Positions 37,514 to 45,969 of a stretch of DNA of 64,000 nucleotides are shown here, one piece after another (position 1 is the first letter of the stretch; every line of letters starts with the position of its first letter). Source of the DNA: Chitinophagales bacterium (GTDB lineage: Bacteria > Bacteroidota > Bacteroidia > Chitinophagales > Chitinophagaceae). The DNA lies in NCBI GenBank assembly GCA_020636505.1, contig JACJXR010000001.1:558001-622000 (forward strand), written 5' to 3'. A program made the translations under genes and the position numbers. The notes under the pieces are model-generated. The model did not search any database and had not been told where the DNA came from. It was given only the letters and a program-made list of their open reading frames with translations.

Positions 37514-40500
37514 ATGAGCTCTTTTTACAAATACATTTTGAGATCGAGCAGAGCTGCTTTTGTCCTGTTGCTATCACTCTTCATATCCACTGAAGCGGAT
37601 GCAACGCATATATACGGTGCCGAGCTTTTTTACACCCATATAACGGGTAACACTTACAGAGTTGAGATGAACGTTTACGGAGATTGCAGCGGTTCGTCTT
37701 TCCCTCAGTTGCCCGGTACGGCCAAGGTTCAGGTTTATAACAACACTACTTTTATCACAACACTATCACTACCTGTACAAGCACCCACCAACGGTGTGGA
37801 AGTAACACCCGTATGCCCATCGCAAAAAAACAATACCAAGTGTACCAACACCAGCAACCCAATACCCGGTGTGAAAAAGTATCACTACGCGCAAACCATA
37901 ACACTTACCGGAACATCGTCGAATTGGCGATTCCGATTCACGGGTGACCTTACCACATCAACTGCCGGTAGGAGCAACTCTTTAACGAACATCATCAATC
38001 CGAGTTCATCAACCATGAACCTCGAAGCAACACTCAACAATACTTCAGGGCCCAACTCGTCTCCTACATACACAACCATACCCACTCCTTTCTTTTGTAT
38101 CAACAAAGCCGCCAACTACAACCCCGGTAGCGTTGACCCAAACAACGACAGCCTTGTATATAGCTTGGTTGCGGGCCTCACAGCCACAAGTGTGGTGGTA
38201 TACCAATCAGGATATTCGGCTACCGCTCCATTGGCTGTTGTGACAAGCTCACTCAATTTCAGTACTACAACCGGACAGTTGAGTTTTACACCAAACTTGG
38301 TGCAACAATCATCCGTTACCAACAAAGTGGAAGAATATAAAAATGGTGTATTGGTGGGTACCAGTATGCGCGAAATGACTTTTGTCGTACTCAACAACTG
38401 TAACAACAACCCTCCCGGTGGACTTATCTCCAACAACAACGCAGGTACACTTGATACAAGCCAAAAAGTATTGAACGTATGTAAGTCGGCGGGTAATTTG
38501 ACATTCAACATCAATCCAACCGATCCGGATACAGATAAAATAAACGTAACAGCAAACGGTCTCCCCGCAGGAGCGACATTTGTGGTAACCAATAACAACA
38601 CCACAGCACCAACAGGATCTTTTTCGTGGAACTTATCAAGCGTGACACCGGGTACTTACAACTTCTTCATCACCTATGTGGATGAAGGTTGTCCACTCTC
38701 CAGTAAACAAACTTTGGCATATACCATTGTTGTATTGCCTGACCCCAAAGTGACGTTGAGTATAGATACTCCTGCAACTTGTTCCAAAAAAGCCATCATC
38801 AGCATGACACCTTCTGTATCTCCATCACCATGGCGATTGCAGATATTTCAAGGTGCAACACAGATACACAATTTCACCGGAGTAACAGGTGTACAGACAG
38901 ACAGCCTCAGCCCGGGTACATATACCATTAGAGTAACCAACTCTGACACCTGTTTCAAAGACACCGTGGTAGTAATTCCTGCACCTCCCGAAGTTATATT
39001 GAATCTAAATGTTACTCATCCTACATGTCATGGCGATACTAACGGCAAAGTGATCGTTACCGGTTCAGGTGGGTTGTCTCCTTTCACTTATGCACTTAAT
39101 GGCGGTGCATTCTCTTCCACAAACACATTCAGCAATCTTGGAGCAGGCTTTTATACATTCTATGTGAAAGACAGTAACGATTGTGTTGCAGACAGCCTGT
39201 TACAAATAATAGACCCTCCTTCCGTTGGAGCAATTGTAGACTTCACACAGCCACCGTGTAACTACTACAACAGTGGTGTCATAAAACTGACCGGTACCAA
39301 CGGTACAGCACCATACTTGTACGCTTTGGACGCAAGTCCGTATAGCAGTACAAATGTGTACAGCGGATTGTTTTCAGGCAACTACACCATACATGTGAAA
39401 GATAGTAACGATTGCCGATTGGACAGTGTTGTTACCTTGCCGGATTCGGTACGTGTACATGCCAATGCGGTGCTTACTCATATACTTTGTAACAGTGACA
39501 GTACCGGAAGCATAGTCTTGACCGCATTTGGTGCCATGCCTCCTTACAAATATCAAATAACAGGTGGTCCACTTACAAGTTCAGGCACTTTCAATAATCT
39601 ACCTGCTGCCACACATACCTTCCATATTGAGGACACCAACAAGTGCTACCTTGATACAAATATCACATTGAATGAACCAACGGAAATATTCGGCGTATCG
39701 AACGTTACCAATGTGCTGTGCAATGGAGATACAAGCGGAGCCATAACCATAACGGGAACAGGTGGAGTGAATCCATATACTTACACTATGGGTACCGGCG
39801 CATATAGTTCTGCAAACAACTACTCTCCGCTATCTGCAGGCACATATACCATACACATTAAAGACGCCAACAACTGTATCAAGGATACCAACATCACGAT
39901 AACGGAACCGACGGAACTGTACTTCAATAACATCGTTGTATCGGATGCCATATGTTACAACTCTGCAACAGGACAAGTAGTATTGGATGGTACAGGTGGC
40001 GTGAGTCCCTATACATATGCAATAGGTGCCGGAGCTTACGGATCGAACAGTACATTCTCCAACATTTCGGCAGGTACTTATACATTCCACTTACAAGACG
40101 ATAATGGATGTATCAGAGATACCTCATTGACAATAGACCAACCTACACGTATTGTTCCGAGTGCAAACTTGAAGAAGGCAACATGTAACGATGTGGATGA
40201 CGGCGCGGCCACACTTTCTGCCACAGGCGGCACTCCGGGATACACTTATGCCATCAATACCAATCCGTTTTCATCATCCACCACATTTAGTCCGCTTGGT
40301 GCGGGAACATATACACTCAAGGTGAAAGATGCCAACAACTGTATTCAAGATACTATTGTGAACATAGTCGATTCTTTGGTGGTAACGGCAAACATTACAC
40401 CTGTCAATGCAAAATGCTTCGACAGTAGCAGCGGTACTATTACCGTTGTTGCAGGAGGCGGTGTAAACCCATATACTTTCGCACTGAATACAGGAGCTTT

Positions 40501-42061
40501 CGGAACGAGTAACATATTCAACAGTTTACCTGCAGGCAGTTACGATGTACACATCAAAGACGACTTGGGATGTTCCAAAGACACAACACTCGCACTTACA
40601 GAGCCTACAAGGCTTGTACCTCGCTTGAATATTACCGAAATAACTTGCCACGGATATAGAGACGGATTTATCGTGATGAATGCATCCGGTGGAACATTCC
40701 CATACAATTACAGAATAGACACCAGCTTCTATTCGACCATCAACATATTCAACAGCCTTAACTCTCGCACGTACACCTTCTTTGTAAGAGATGCCAACAA
40801 TTGCATCATGGATACGACCATTTTTCTGAACCAACCTGCAGAGCTCCGCTACACATTGGATATATATGATGTACTGTGCAAGGGAGAGTTTAACGGCATC
40901 GTGAACGTGAACAACTCGTCGGGTGGAGTAAGCCCATATACTTATGCTTACGATCTAGGCTTATATACTTCCAACCCTCAACTAACGGGACTTGACTCAG
41001 GTGAACACGTCATACATATGAAAGACAGTACAGGCTGTATCAAAGACAGTACCATACTCATCAACGAACCCGACCTTCTGTTACTCGAGAATACGAACAT
41101 CATTACACCAACCTGTGAAGAATATACGGACGGTGCCATACAATCATCCGGTAAGGGAGGTATAACACCATATCAATACGCCCTCAATGGAGGTACCTTC
41201 TCTTCATCAGGGAGCTTTGACAATCTATTGGCAGGCACATACACCCTTACATTGAAAGATGCCAACAATTGCACATACGACACCACGATAGACCTCAACG
41301 GCTTCCCTCCGATATTGTTGAATGATGTACAGCCCATGAATGTTAGTTGTAAAGGTTTTTCAGATGGTTCGGTTGAGGTAAATGCAACAGGAGGTATACA
41401 GCCCTTTACTTACAGAATAGGAGACGGACCATTCGGTGTAAACAATTTATTCAAAGATCTTATTGCAGGTAAATACAGCTTCACCGTGTTAGACGATTCG
41501 GGCTGTACCAAGACCATAAATGTGGATATAACAGAGCCTGAAGCGCTTTTCACCAAAACCACAGCAACACCTAACGATTGCGAAGGTTACGATGACGGCG
41601 GCCATATTGCTGCTGAAGTAAGTGGTGGAACCACTCCATACAAATACGAGTGGAGTACTCAACCGGTACAGTATGGACAAGAGGCAGGAGGTTTGAAAAA
41701 CGGACAATATGCGGTGTTTGTGACCGATGCAAACGACTGCTTGGATACCGCATTGGCAACCGTTGAATACAACAACTGCTGCAAACTCTTCATCCCAAAT
41801 GCCTTTACCCCTAACGGAGACGGCTTGAACGACATATTGAGAATATTGCTAAAAGGTGATTTTGAGCTCGAGGTATTCTCCATATACAACAGATACGGAG
41901 AGCAAGTATTCACCACCACAAACATGGAAGAAGGCTGGAACGGAGTATATAAAGGTGTTCAACAAAAAATGGACACCTATAACTACTTTGTAAAGGGACT
42001 TTGCGGTAAAGATGCCAAAGAAGAAGTGATGTATAAAGGAAATATCACACTTGTCAGATAA
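37514..42061 (+). CDS. Giant T9SS cell-surface protein with about 12 SprB repeats and CHU_C domain
   Basis: Secreted protein of about 1,515 residues. I start it at MSSFYKYILRSS because it places a signal peptide (AAFVLLLSLFI) properly; an in-frame ATG at 37451 would add 21 residues. An N-terminal region beginning THIYGAELFYTHITGNTYR is shared with other gliding-type proteins of the phylum. From about residue 500 come roughly 12 units of about 75-80 residues of the pattern C-(N/H)GD-(T/S)-G, GGxxPYTY, LxAGTYTxxxKDxNNC, which are SprB repeats. The end is a CHU_C type B sorting domain (LFIPNAFTPNGDGLNDIL, SIYNRYGEQVF, YKGNITLVR). SprB itself is a mobile gliding adhesin; whether this protein serves gliding or attachment is inference. 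Confidence 0.92.
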   Translation: MSSFYKYILRSSRAAFVLLLSLFISTEADATHIYGAELFYTHITGNTYRVEMNVYGDCSGSSFPQLPGTAKVQVYNNTTFITTLSLPVQAPTNGVEVTPVCPSQKNNTKCTNTSNPIPGVKKYHYAQTITLTGTSSNWRFRFTGDLTTSTAGRSNSLTNIINPSSSTMNLEATLNNTSGPNSSPTYTTIPTPFFCINKAANYNPGSVDPNNDSLVYSLVAGLTATSVVVYQSGYSATAPLAVVTSSLNFSTTTGQLSFTPNLVQQSSVTNKVEEYKNGVLVGTSMREMTFVVLNNCNNNPPGGLISNNNAGTLDTSQKVLNVCKSAGNLTFNINPTDPDTDKINVTANGLPAGATFVVTNNNTTAPTGSFSWNLSSVTPGTYNFFITYVDEGCPLSSKQTLAYTIVVLPDPKVTLSIDTPATCSKKAIISMTPSVSPSPWRLQIFQGATQIHNFTGVTGVQTDSLSPGTYTIRVTNSDTCFKDTVVVIPAPPEVILNLNVTHPTCHGDTNGKVIVTGSGGLSPFTYALNGGAFSSTNTFSNLGAGFYTFYVKDSNDCVADSLLQIIDPPSVGAIVDFTQPPCNYYNSGVIKLTGTNGTAPYLYALDASPYSSTNVYSGLFSGNYTIHVKDSNDCRLDSVVTLPDSVRVHANAVLTHILCNSDSTGSIVLTAFGAMPPYKYQITGGPLTSSGTFNNLPAATHTFHIEDTNKCYLDTNITLNEPTEIFGVSNVTNVLCNGDTSGAITITGTGGVNPYTYTMGTGAYSSANNYSPLSAGTYTIHIKDANNCIKDTNITITEPTELYFNNIVVSDAICYNSATGQVVLDGTGGVSPYTYAIGAGAYGSNSTFSNISAGTYTFHLQDDNGCIRDTSLTIDQPTRIVPSANLKKATCNDVDDGAATLSATGGTPGYTYAINTNPFSSSTTFSPLGAGTYTLKVKDANNCIQDTIVNIVDSLVVTANITPVNAKCFDSSSGTITVVAGGGVNPYTFALNTGAFGTSNIFNSLPAGSYDVHIKDDLGCSKDTTLALTEPTRLVPRLNITEITCHGYRDGFIVMNASGGTFPYNYRIDTSFYSTINIFNSLNSRTYTFFVRDANNCIMDTTIFLNQPAELRYTLDIYDVLCKGEFNGIVNVNNSSGGVSPYTYAYDLGLYTSNPQLTGLDSGEHVIHMKDSTGCIKDSTILINEPDLLLLENTNIITPTCEEYTDGAIQSSGKGGITPYQYALNGGTFSSSGSFDNLLAGTYTLTLKDANNCTYDTTIDLNGFPPILLNDVQPMNVSCKGFSDGSVEVNATGGIQPFTYRIGDGPFGVNNLFKDLIAGKYSFTVLDDSGCTKTINVDITEPEALFTKTTATPNDCEGYDDGGHIAAEVSGGTTPYKYEWSTQPVQYGQEAGGLKNGQYAVFVTDANDCLDTALATVEYNNCCKLFIPNAFTPNGDGLNDILRILLKGDFELEVFSIYNRYGEQVFTTTNMEEGWNGVYKGVQQKMDTYNYFVKGLCGKDAKEEVMYKGNITLVR

Positions 42062-42101
42062 AGAAAATTTCACCTTTAGATGCTTATTACCCGAAAACCA
42101 T

Positions 42102-42109
42102 TATTTTTG
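42102..42109 (+). promoter_or_regulatory. -7 promoter box of the DUF5606 gene
   Basis: TATTTTTG matches TAnnTTTG exactly, 20 bases upstream of the ATG. No clear -33 TTG at the usual spacing. Confidence 0.45.
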
Positions 42110-42129
42110 TTGCCCTTTCAGATAAGCGT

Positions 42130-42693
42130 ATGGAATACAAAGAAATAGTTTCGGTTACAGGTTTAGGTGGATTGTACCAACTGGTAACGACAAAGAGCGA
42201 TGGCGCTATCGTGCGTCACATATCGGAAAAAACAACCAAGTTCATTTCCGCTCGCAAGCACAATGTCACTCCGCTTGACAGTATTGAGATATATACAACA
42301 GGCGATAATGTAAGGCTGCATGAGATATTTAAAAGCATGCAAGACAATGAGGCCAAAACAGCGCCGGTGGATGTAAAAACAGCCAACAACGACGATATAA
42401 AAGGCTACTTCAAATCGGTATATCCTGATATGGACGACGAGCGTGTATACGTGAGCGACATGAAGAAGATGCTGAAATGGTACCAAATGCTGAAAGACAG
42501 CGAGCTGCTGAACTTTGAGGTTGTGGAAGAAGCAGTAGAAGAGCCGATAGCAGAAGAGCAACCTGAGGAAAAAGAAGAAAAGAAACCTGCTAAGAAAGCG
42601 ACGAAGAAAAAAGCCGCTGCCAAAAAAGCGGACGACGGGGAAAAACCTGCCGCCAAAAAAGCTACAGCCAAAAAGAAAAAGATAGAAGAATAA
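42130..42693 (+). CDS. DUF5606 protein with histone H1-like Lys/Ala tail
   Basis: Protein of 187 residues in two parts. The first 135 residues (KEIVSVTGLGGLYQLV, FISARKHNVTPLDSIEIYT, KGYFKSVYPDMDDERVYVSDMKKMLKWYQ) match the DUF5606 family known from Bacteroidota, of unknown function. An acidic linker (VEEAVEEPIAEEQPEEKEE) leads to about 45 residues of Lys/Ala/Pro repeats (KKPAKKATKKKAAAKK), like the tails of histone H1 and bacterial Hc1-type proteins. The tail could bind nucleic acid or ribosomes; this is inference from composition. A strong terminator follows, so it is a one-gene unit. Confidence 0.87.
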   Translation: MEYKEIVSVTGLGGLYQLVTTKSDGAIVRHISEKTTKFISARKHNVTPLDSIEIYTTGDNVRLHEIFKSMQDNEAKTAPVDVKTANNDDIKGYFKSVYPDMDDERVYVSDMKKMLKWYQMLKDSELLNFEVVEEAVEEPIAEEQPEEKEEKKPAKKATKKKAAAKKADDGEKPAAKKATAKKKKIEE

Positions 42694-42694
42694 T

Positions 42695-42721
42695 ATAAAG
42701 CCGGGCGTTGCCCGGCTTTAT
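42695..42721 (+). terminator. Rho-independent terminator after the DUF5606 gene
   Basis: A perfect 12-base GC-rich stem (ATAAAGCCGGGC paired with GCCCGGCTTTAT) around a GTT loop, starting one base after the stop codon. Confidence 0.85.
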
Positions 42722-42769
42722 CATTTATACGATTAACAACTATTTTTCTCGGCTTAAAATGTAAGCTAT

Positions 42770-42777
42770 TATCTTTG
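42770..42777 (+). promoter_or_regulatory. -7 promoter box of pssA
   Basis: TATCTTTG matches TAnnTTTG exactly and ends six bases before the pssA ATG at 42784. The predicted transcription start falls on or next to the start codon, so the message may be leaderless. Confidence 0.5.
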
Positions 42778-42783
42778 CCGCTG

Positions 42784-43545
42784 ATGAAGCATTTACCCAA
42801 CCTGCTTACTTTAGCCAACCTGATATGCGGATGCATTGCGATAGTATTCATACTCAATTCGCAACCGTTTCTTTCTGCCTTCAACGACAGAGAGTATTGG
42901 GTTATAGGTACCGAGCAAGCATACTGGGGTGCTTATTTCATATTCTTCGCTGCAATATTTGATGTGTTGGATGGTATGGCCGCCCGTGGGTTGCAAATAT
43001 TCTCCCCTATCGGTAAAGACCTTGATTCACTCGCTGACATCATTTCTTTCGGTGTTGCACCGTCGATGATACTTTTCAAATTCTTATGGGCGGCATACAT
43101 GACTGAGCCTTATGCTTTGGATGTGTATATGCTCTATATGATACCGGCATTCTTACCCGTATGCGCAGGAGCCATCAGGTTGGCACGATACAACATCACC
43201 TCCGACCAACAGAAAAACTCATTCATCGGTATGCCCATACCCACAGCGGGTTTGGTGCTTGCCACATTACCACTTATCAATTGGCAGTTTCCCGAGTATG
43301 GCGTATACCTTCAGAACAAGTGGGTTTTATATATAGTAATCGCATTGGTATCATGGCTTATGGTCTCCAAAATCAGGTTCATGAAGCTATTCCCTTCAAA
43401 GCCCAACCTGATGAAACATTGGCCACAATTGGTGGTATTGCTGACACTTGTAGCTGGAGCCATCGTCATTAAGGTGCTGATCGTTCCCATAGCATTTGTA
43501 TTATATATAGTACTTTCATTCATACACAAAGCAGAAGAAGCATAA
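42784..43545 (+). CDS. pssA: CDP-diacylglycerol--serine O-phosphatidyltransferase
   Basis: Inner-membrane enzyme of 253 residues that makes phosphatidylserine, the precursor of phosphatidylethanolamine. The CDP-alcohol phosphotransferase motif D-x2-D-G-x2-A-R-x8-G-x3-D-x3-D is complete, in FDVLDGMAARGLQIFSP and its continuation GKDLDSLAD, with about six membrane helices around it. The ATG at 42784 (MKHLPNLLTLANLICGC) is preferred to an upstream TTG that falls inside the promoter box. It heads a likely operon with purS (11 bases on) and rsmI. Confidence 0.95.
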   Translation: MKHLPNLLTLANLICGCIAIVFILNSQPFLSAFNDREYWVIGTEQAYWGAYFIFFAAIFDVLDGMAARGLQIFSPIGKDLDSLADIISFGVAPSMILFKFLWAAYMTEPYALDVYMLYMIPAFLPVCAGAIRLARYNITSDQQKNSFIGMPIPTAGLVLATLPLINWQFPEYGVYLQNKWVLYIVIALVSWLMVSKIRFMKLFPSKPNLMKHWPQLVVLLTLVAGAIVIKVLIVPIAFVLYIVLSFIHKAEEA

Positions 43546-43556
43546 ATCAAACAGTA

Positions 43557-43808
43557 ATGAAATACATCGCTCATATCAACGTAATGCCATTGAAAGAACT
43601 GTTGGACCCACAGGGTAAAGCAGTAAACAGCAGCCTGCACAACTTGGGCCTGAATGCTGTGGACGGAGTGCGTATAGGCAAGCATATAACAATGGATATC
43701 GAGGCAGGAAGCAAAGACGAGGCTGCACGAATAGCCGACGACGCTTGCAAAAAGTTGTTGGCCAATCTTGTAATGGAACAATACGACGTTACCATAAACG
43801 AAGCATAG
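43557..43808 (+). CDS. purS: Phosphoribosylformylglycinamidine synthase subunit PurS
   Basis: Small cytoplasmic protein of 83 residues that bridges PurL and PurQ in the fourth step of purine synthesis. The segment PLKELLDPQGKAVNSSLHNL is the PurS signature, followed by VDGVRIGKHITMDIE and an amphipathic C-terminal part (ACKKLLANLVMEQYDVTI). Neither purL nor purQ is beside it; instead it lies between pssA and rsmI, one base before the latter, which is an unusual context. Confidence 0.92.
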   Translation: MKYIAHINVMPLKELLDPQGKAVNSSLHNLGLNAVDGVRIGKHITMDIEAGSKDEAARIADDACKKLLANLVMEQYDVTINEA

Positions 43809-43809
43809 T

Positions 43810-44493
43810 TTGGCAGACAACGACACAAGGCTCTACCTGGTGCCTTCTCCCATAGGCAACCTTGGAGATATTACTTACCGTGCCGTTGAAACACTGCAAA
43901 AGGCAGATGCCATCCTTTGCGAAGACACACGCACCAGTTCGGTACTGCTGAAACATTACAATATTCAGAAACCACTCTACCCTCACCACCAGCACAACGA
44001 GCATAAGGCGGTACAAGGCATCATAGACCAACTGCTTACGGGCAAAACTTTTGCCTTGCTGACAGATGCAGGCACTCCCGGCATTTCAGATCCCGGGTTT
44101 CTACTTGTGAGGGAGTGTGTACGCAACAATATAAAAGTGGAATGCCTTCCCGGTGCCAGTGCGTTTATCCCCGCGTTGGTACAATCCGGGCTACCTTCTA
44201 CCAGATTCACTTTCGAGGGTTTTCCACCACAAAAGAAAGGCAGACAAACATTTTTCAAACGCCTTACTGATGAAGAGCGTACCATCATTCTTTACGAATC
44301 CCCTCACAGATTGGTCAAATCACTCAAGGAAATGACTGAATATCTGGGATCGGATAGGGAAGCAGCCGTTTGCCGTGAGCTGACAAAGATGTTCGAAGAA
44401 ACCCGCAGAGGTACTTTGGCGGAGCTTGCCGAACACTTTACCGCCACACCTCCAAAGGGAGAGATAGTGATAGTGATATCCGGTAAAAACTAA
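43810..44493 (+). CDS. rsmI: 16S rRNA (cytidine(1402)-2'-O)-methyltransferase
   Basis: SAM-dependent methyltransferase of 227 residues of the tetrapyrrole-methylase fold, acting on C1402 in the ribosomal decoding centre. Family segments: LYLVPSPIGNLGDITYRAVE at the N-terminus, ILCEDTRTSSVLLKHY, LLTDAGTPGISDPGFLLVREC, CLPGASAFIPALVQSGL, FEGFPPQKKGR and VCRELTKMFEE. The start codon is TTG, one base after the purS stop; no closer ATG exists. The C-terminal extension found in some RsmI proteins is absent. Confidence 0.95.
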   Translation: MADNDTRLYLVPSPIGNLGDITYRAVETLQKADAILCEDTRTSSVLLKHYNIQKPLYPHHQHNEHKAVQGIIDQLLTGKTFALLTDAGTPGISDPGFLLVRECVRNNIKVECLPGASAFIPALVQSGLPSTRFTFEGFPPQKKGRQTFFKRLTDEERTIILYESPHRLVKSLKEMTEYLGSDREAAVCRELTKMFEETRRGTLAELAEHFTATPPKGEIVIVISGKN

Positions 44494-44497
44494 AAAA

Positions 44498-44519
44498 GCC
44501 GCTCTCAGTCGAGAACGGC
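44498..44519 (-). terminator. Terminator between rsmI and the small lipoprotein gene
   Basis: GCCGCTCTC pairs with GAGAACGGC with one mismatch around a 4-base loop. The minus strand has a run of six T after the stem, so it mainly ends the convergent lipoprotein transcript; it may also serve rsmI. Confidence 0.7.
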
Positions 44520-44541
44520 CTCTTCAATTTTGATTATTTGA

Positions 44542-44748
44542 TTAGTGAGCAGCAGCCTCAGTAGCTGTAGTGTCAGCTGCAGCAGCCATAGAATCAACTG
44601 CAGGAGCTTCTTCAGCAGCAGGAGCCATCTCAACTGTTTCTTCTACAGTAGTTTCCTCAGCAGGAGTTTCAGTTGATTCGTTATTACCGCAAGATGCGAT
44701 GAACAAGCCAAGTGTAAGAGCGAATACGCTCAATTTTACGATTTTCAT
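44542..44748 (-). CDS. Small Ala/Glu/Thr-rich lipoprotein
   Basis: Lipoprotein of 68 residues: signal peptide MKIVKLSVFALTLGLFIASC, lipobox IASC, then about 48 residues of low-complexity Glu/Thr/Ala/Pro sequence (TPAEETTVEETVEMAP) ending in EAAAH. It resembles the neighbouring 78-residue lipoprotein in signal, composition and C-terminal AAH, and the two look like paralogues. No function is recognisable; an extended or helical envelope spacer is possible. The reading frame has typical codon use and its own terminator, which argues that it is real despite its size. Confidence 0.78.
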   Translation of the reverse strand: MKIVKLSVFALTLGLFIASCGNNESTETPAEETTVEETVEMAPAAEEAPAVDSMAAAADTTATEAAAH

Positions 44749-44870
44749 AATTGTTGTACTTAAAAAGTTGTTTTATGTGCACATTAATACGAAAGGGTAT
44801 TTGAGGTAACCCGCACTTGAAAAATATTTTCAGATATTTTTATTTTAAATGTATTTATAGGGCATAAAAA

Positions 44871-44892
44871 AAGCTGCTTATAAAAGCAGCTT
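44871..44892 (-). terminator. Terminator after the 11-mer-repeat lipoprotein gene
   Basis: A perfect 9-base stem (AAGCTGCTT paired with AAGCAGCTT) around ATAA, followed on the minus strand by a run of seven T. It lies 24 bases beyond the stop. Confidence 0.85.
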
Positions 44893-44916
44893 GGTTTTGG
44901 TTAATCAAAAATGATA

Positions 44917-45153
44917 TTAGTGAGCAGCCTCGTCGTGTGCTTCTTCAGCAGCACCTTCCATAGCTTCACCTGCAGCTTCAGTAGCTTCAGCAGCTTCGTC
45001 AGCAACTTCTTCAGTAGCTTCAGCAGCTTCGTCCATTACTTCTTCAGTTTGCTCTGTAGTTTCTTCAGCAGCTTCTTCAGTAGCACCGCCACCACAAGAG
45101 ATTACGAAAAGGCTTAATGCAAATGCGAAAATTCCGAATTTTACGAACTTCAT
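44917..45153 (-). CDS. Small lipoprotein with 11-residue Ala/Glu repeats
   Basis: Lipoprotein of 78 residues: signal MKFVKFGIFAFALSLFVISC, Gly-Gly after the lipidated cysteine, then an Ala/Glu-rich helix with an 11-residue period (DEAAEATEEVA, DEAAEATEAAG). The repeat is also seen in the DNA as an exact 25-base copy spaced by 33 bases (44976 and 45009). Eleven-mer amphipathic helices occur in LEA group 3, YtxH-like and apolipoprotein-like proteins that lie on membranes or protect against desiccation; the link is by pattern only. It is probably a paralogue of the 68-residue lipoprotein beside it. Confidence 0.82.
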   Translation of the reverse strand: MKFVKFGIFAFALSLFVISCGGGATEEAAEETTEQTEEVMDEAAEATEEVADEAAEATEAAGEAMEGAAEEAHDEAAH

Positions 45154-45204
45154 AATAGTTGATTTTAAATTAATTAATTTATGTAGGTATATACCTTATT
45201 TGGG

Positions 45205-45212
45205 CAAAAGTA
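45205..45212 (-). promoter_or_regulatory. -7 promoter box of the 11-mer lipoprotein gene
   Basis: TACTTTTG on the minus strand matches TAnnTTTG exactly, 51 bases upstream of the ATG. No good -33 element was found. Confidence 0.35.
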
Positions 45213-45390
45213 ACCCATTTGTATCAAAATTAATAACCGATAATATAAAAGTAACCTGTAATCAACAATTTGCATTTCAAATCATTTCACCCAATTGCAA
45301 GCTTGTTTTATACTTATTGACTGTAACTTTACATTATGATACAAGCATGGCTTGTATTGGGTTACCTTTTCCACAAAAACAGATTAATAG

Positions 45391-45963
45391 TTGCAGAACG
45401 ATTTGCATAAGGAGATTGAGTTGTTGCAGCAACTGTCCGACGGAGACAGCGCAGCCATCAAAAGTATCTACAAACAACACTACAAAAGTATTGTGGGTTG
45501 GATACTGAAAAACGGTGGTGACGAACAAGATGCGGCGGATATTTGCCAAGAAGCGGTAGTGATTCTTTACGAAAAGTCGAAGAACGAGGACTTCCGCCTG
45601 ACATGCAAGGTGAATACTTACCTGTATGCAGTGACTAAGAATCTGTGGTACAAAAGATCTCAACAAGAGCGACCTGTATATTCCGGATCTGATGATGAAC
45701 TTGAAGAAACCATTGTCAGCAATTACGAGGAAGATATAAACGCTCATAAAGAAAGGGAGCTGTACTACGACCAGTTGGAAAGCGCACTGGAACAATTGGG
45801 GCAACCATGCAGTTCTTTACTAAGATCGTTCTATTATGACAATAAGTCCATGCAGGATATAGCCGCAGAACATGGTTATACCAATGCGGACAACGCAAAA
45901 ACCCAGAAGTACAAATGCCTATCCAGGCTGAAGAAACTTTTTTATGGAACGAAAGTTAAATGA
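45391..45963 (+). CDS. ECF-type RNA polymerase sigma factor
   Basis: Sigma-70 family protein of 190 residues containing only regions 2 and 4. Region 2 includes the core-binding stretch DAADICQEAVVILYEKSKN (about 48-66) and VNTYLYAVTKNLWYKRSQ; region 4 has DIAAEHGYTNADNAKTQKYKCLSRLKKL, a helix-turn-helix. The start codon is TTG. The next gene begins 6 bases after its stop and encodes a protein with a cytoplasmic segment of anti-sigma character, a membrane helix and a trypsin-like domain, so the two probably form one regulatory unit responding to an envelope signal. Confidence 0.9.
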   Translation: MQNDLHKEIELLQQLSDGDSAAIKSIYKQHYKSIVGWILKNGGDEQDAADICQEAVVILYEKSKNEDFRLTCKVNTYLYAVTKNLWYKRSQQERPVYSGSDDELEETIVSNYEEDINAHKERELYYDQLESALEQLGQPCSSLLRSFYYDNKSMQDIAAEHGYTNADNAKTQKYKCLSRLKKLFYGTKVK

Positions 45964-45969
45964 CGGTAA

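Noticed and set aside
38000..41700. SprB repeat region as a possible CRISPR-like or DNA-repeat array
   Set aside because: The repeat is at protein level with an open frame throughout; DNA copies are diverged and not evenly spaced.
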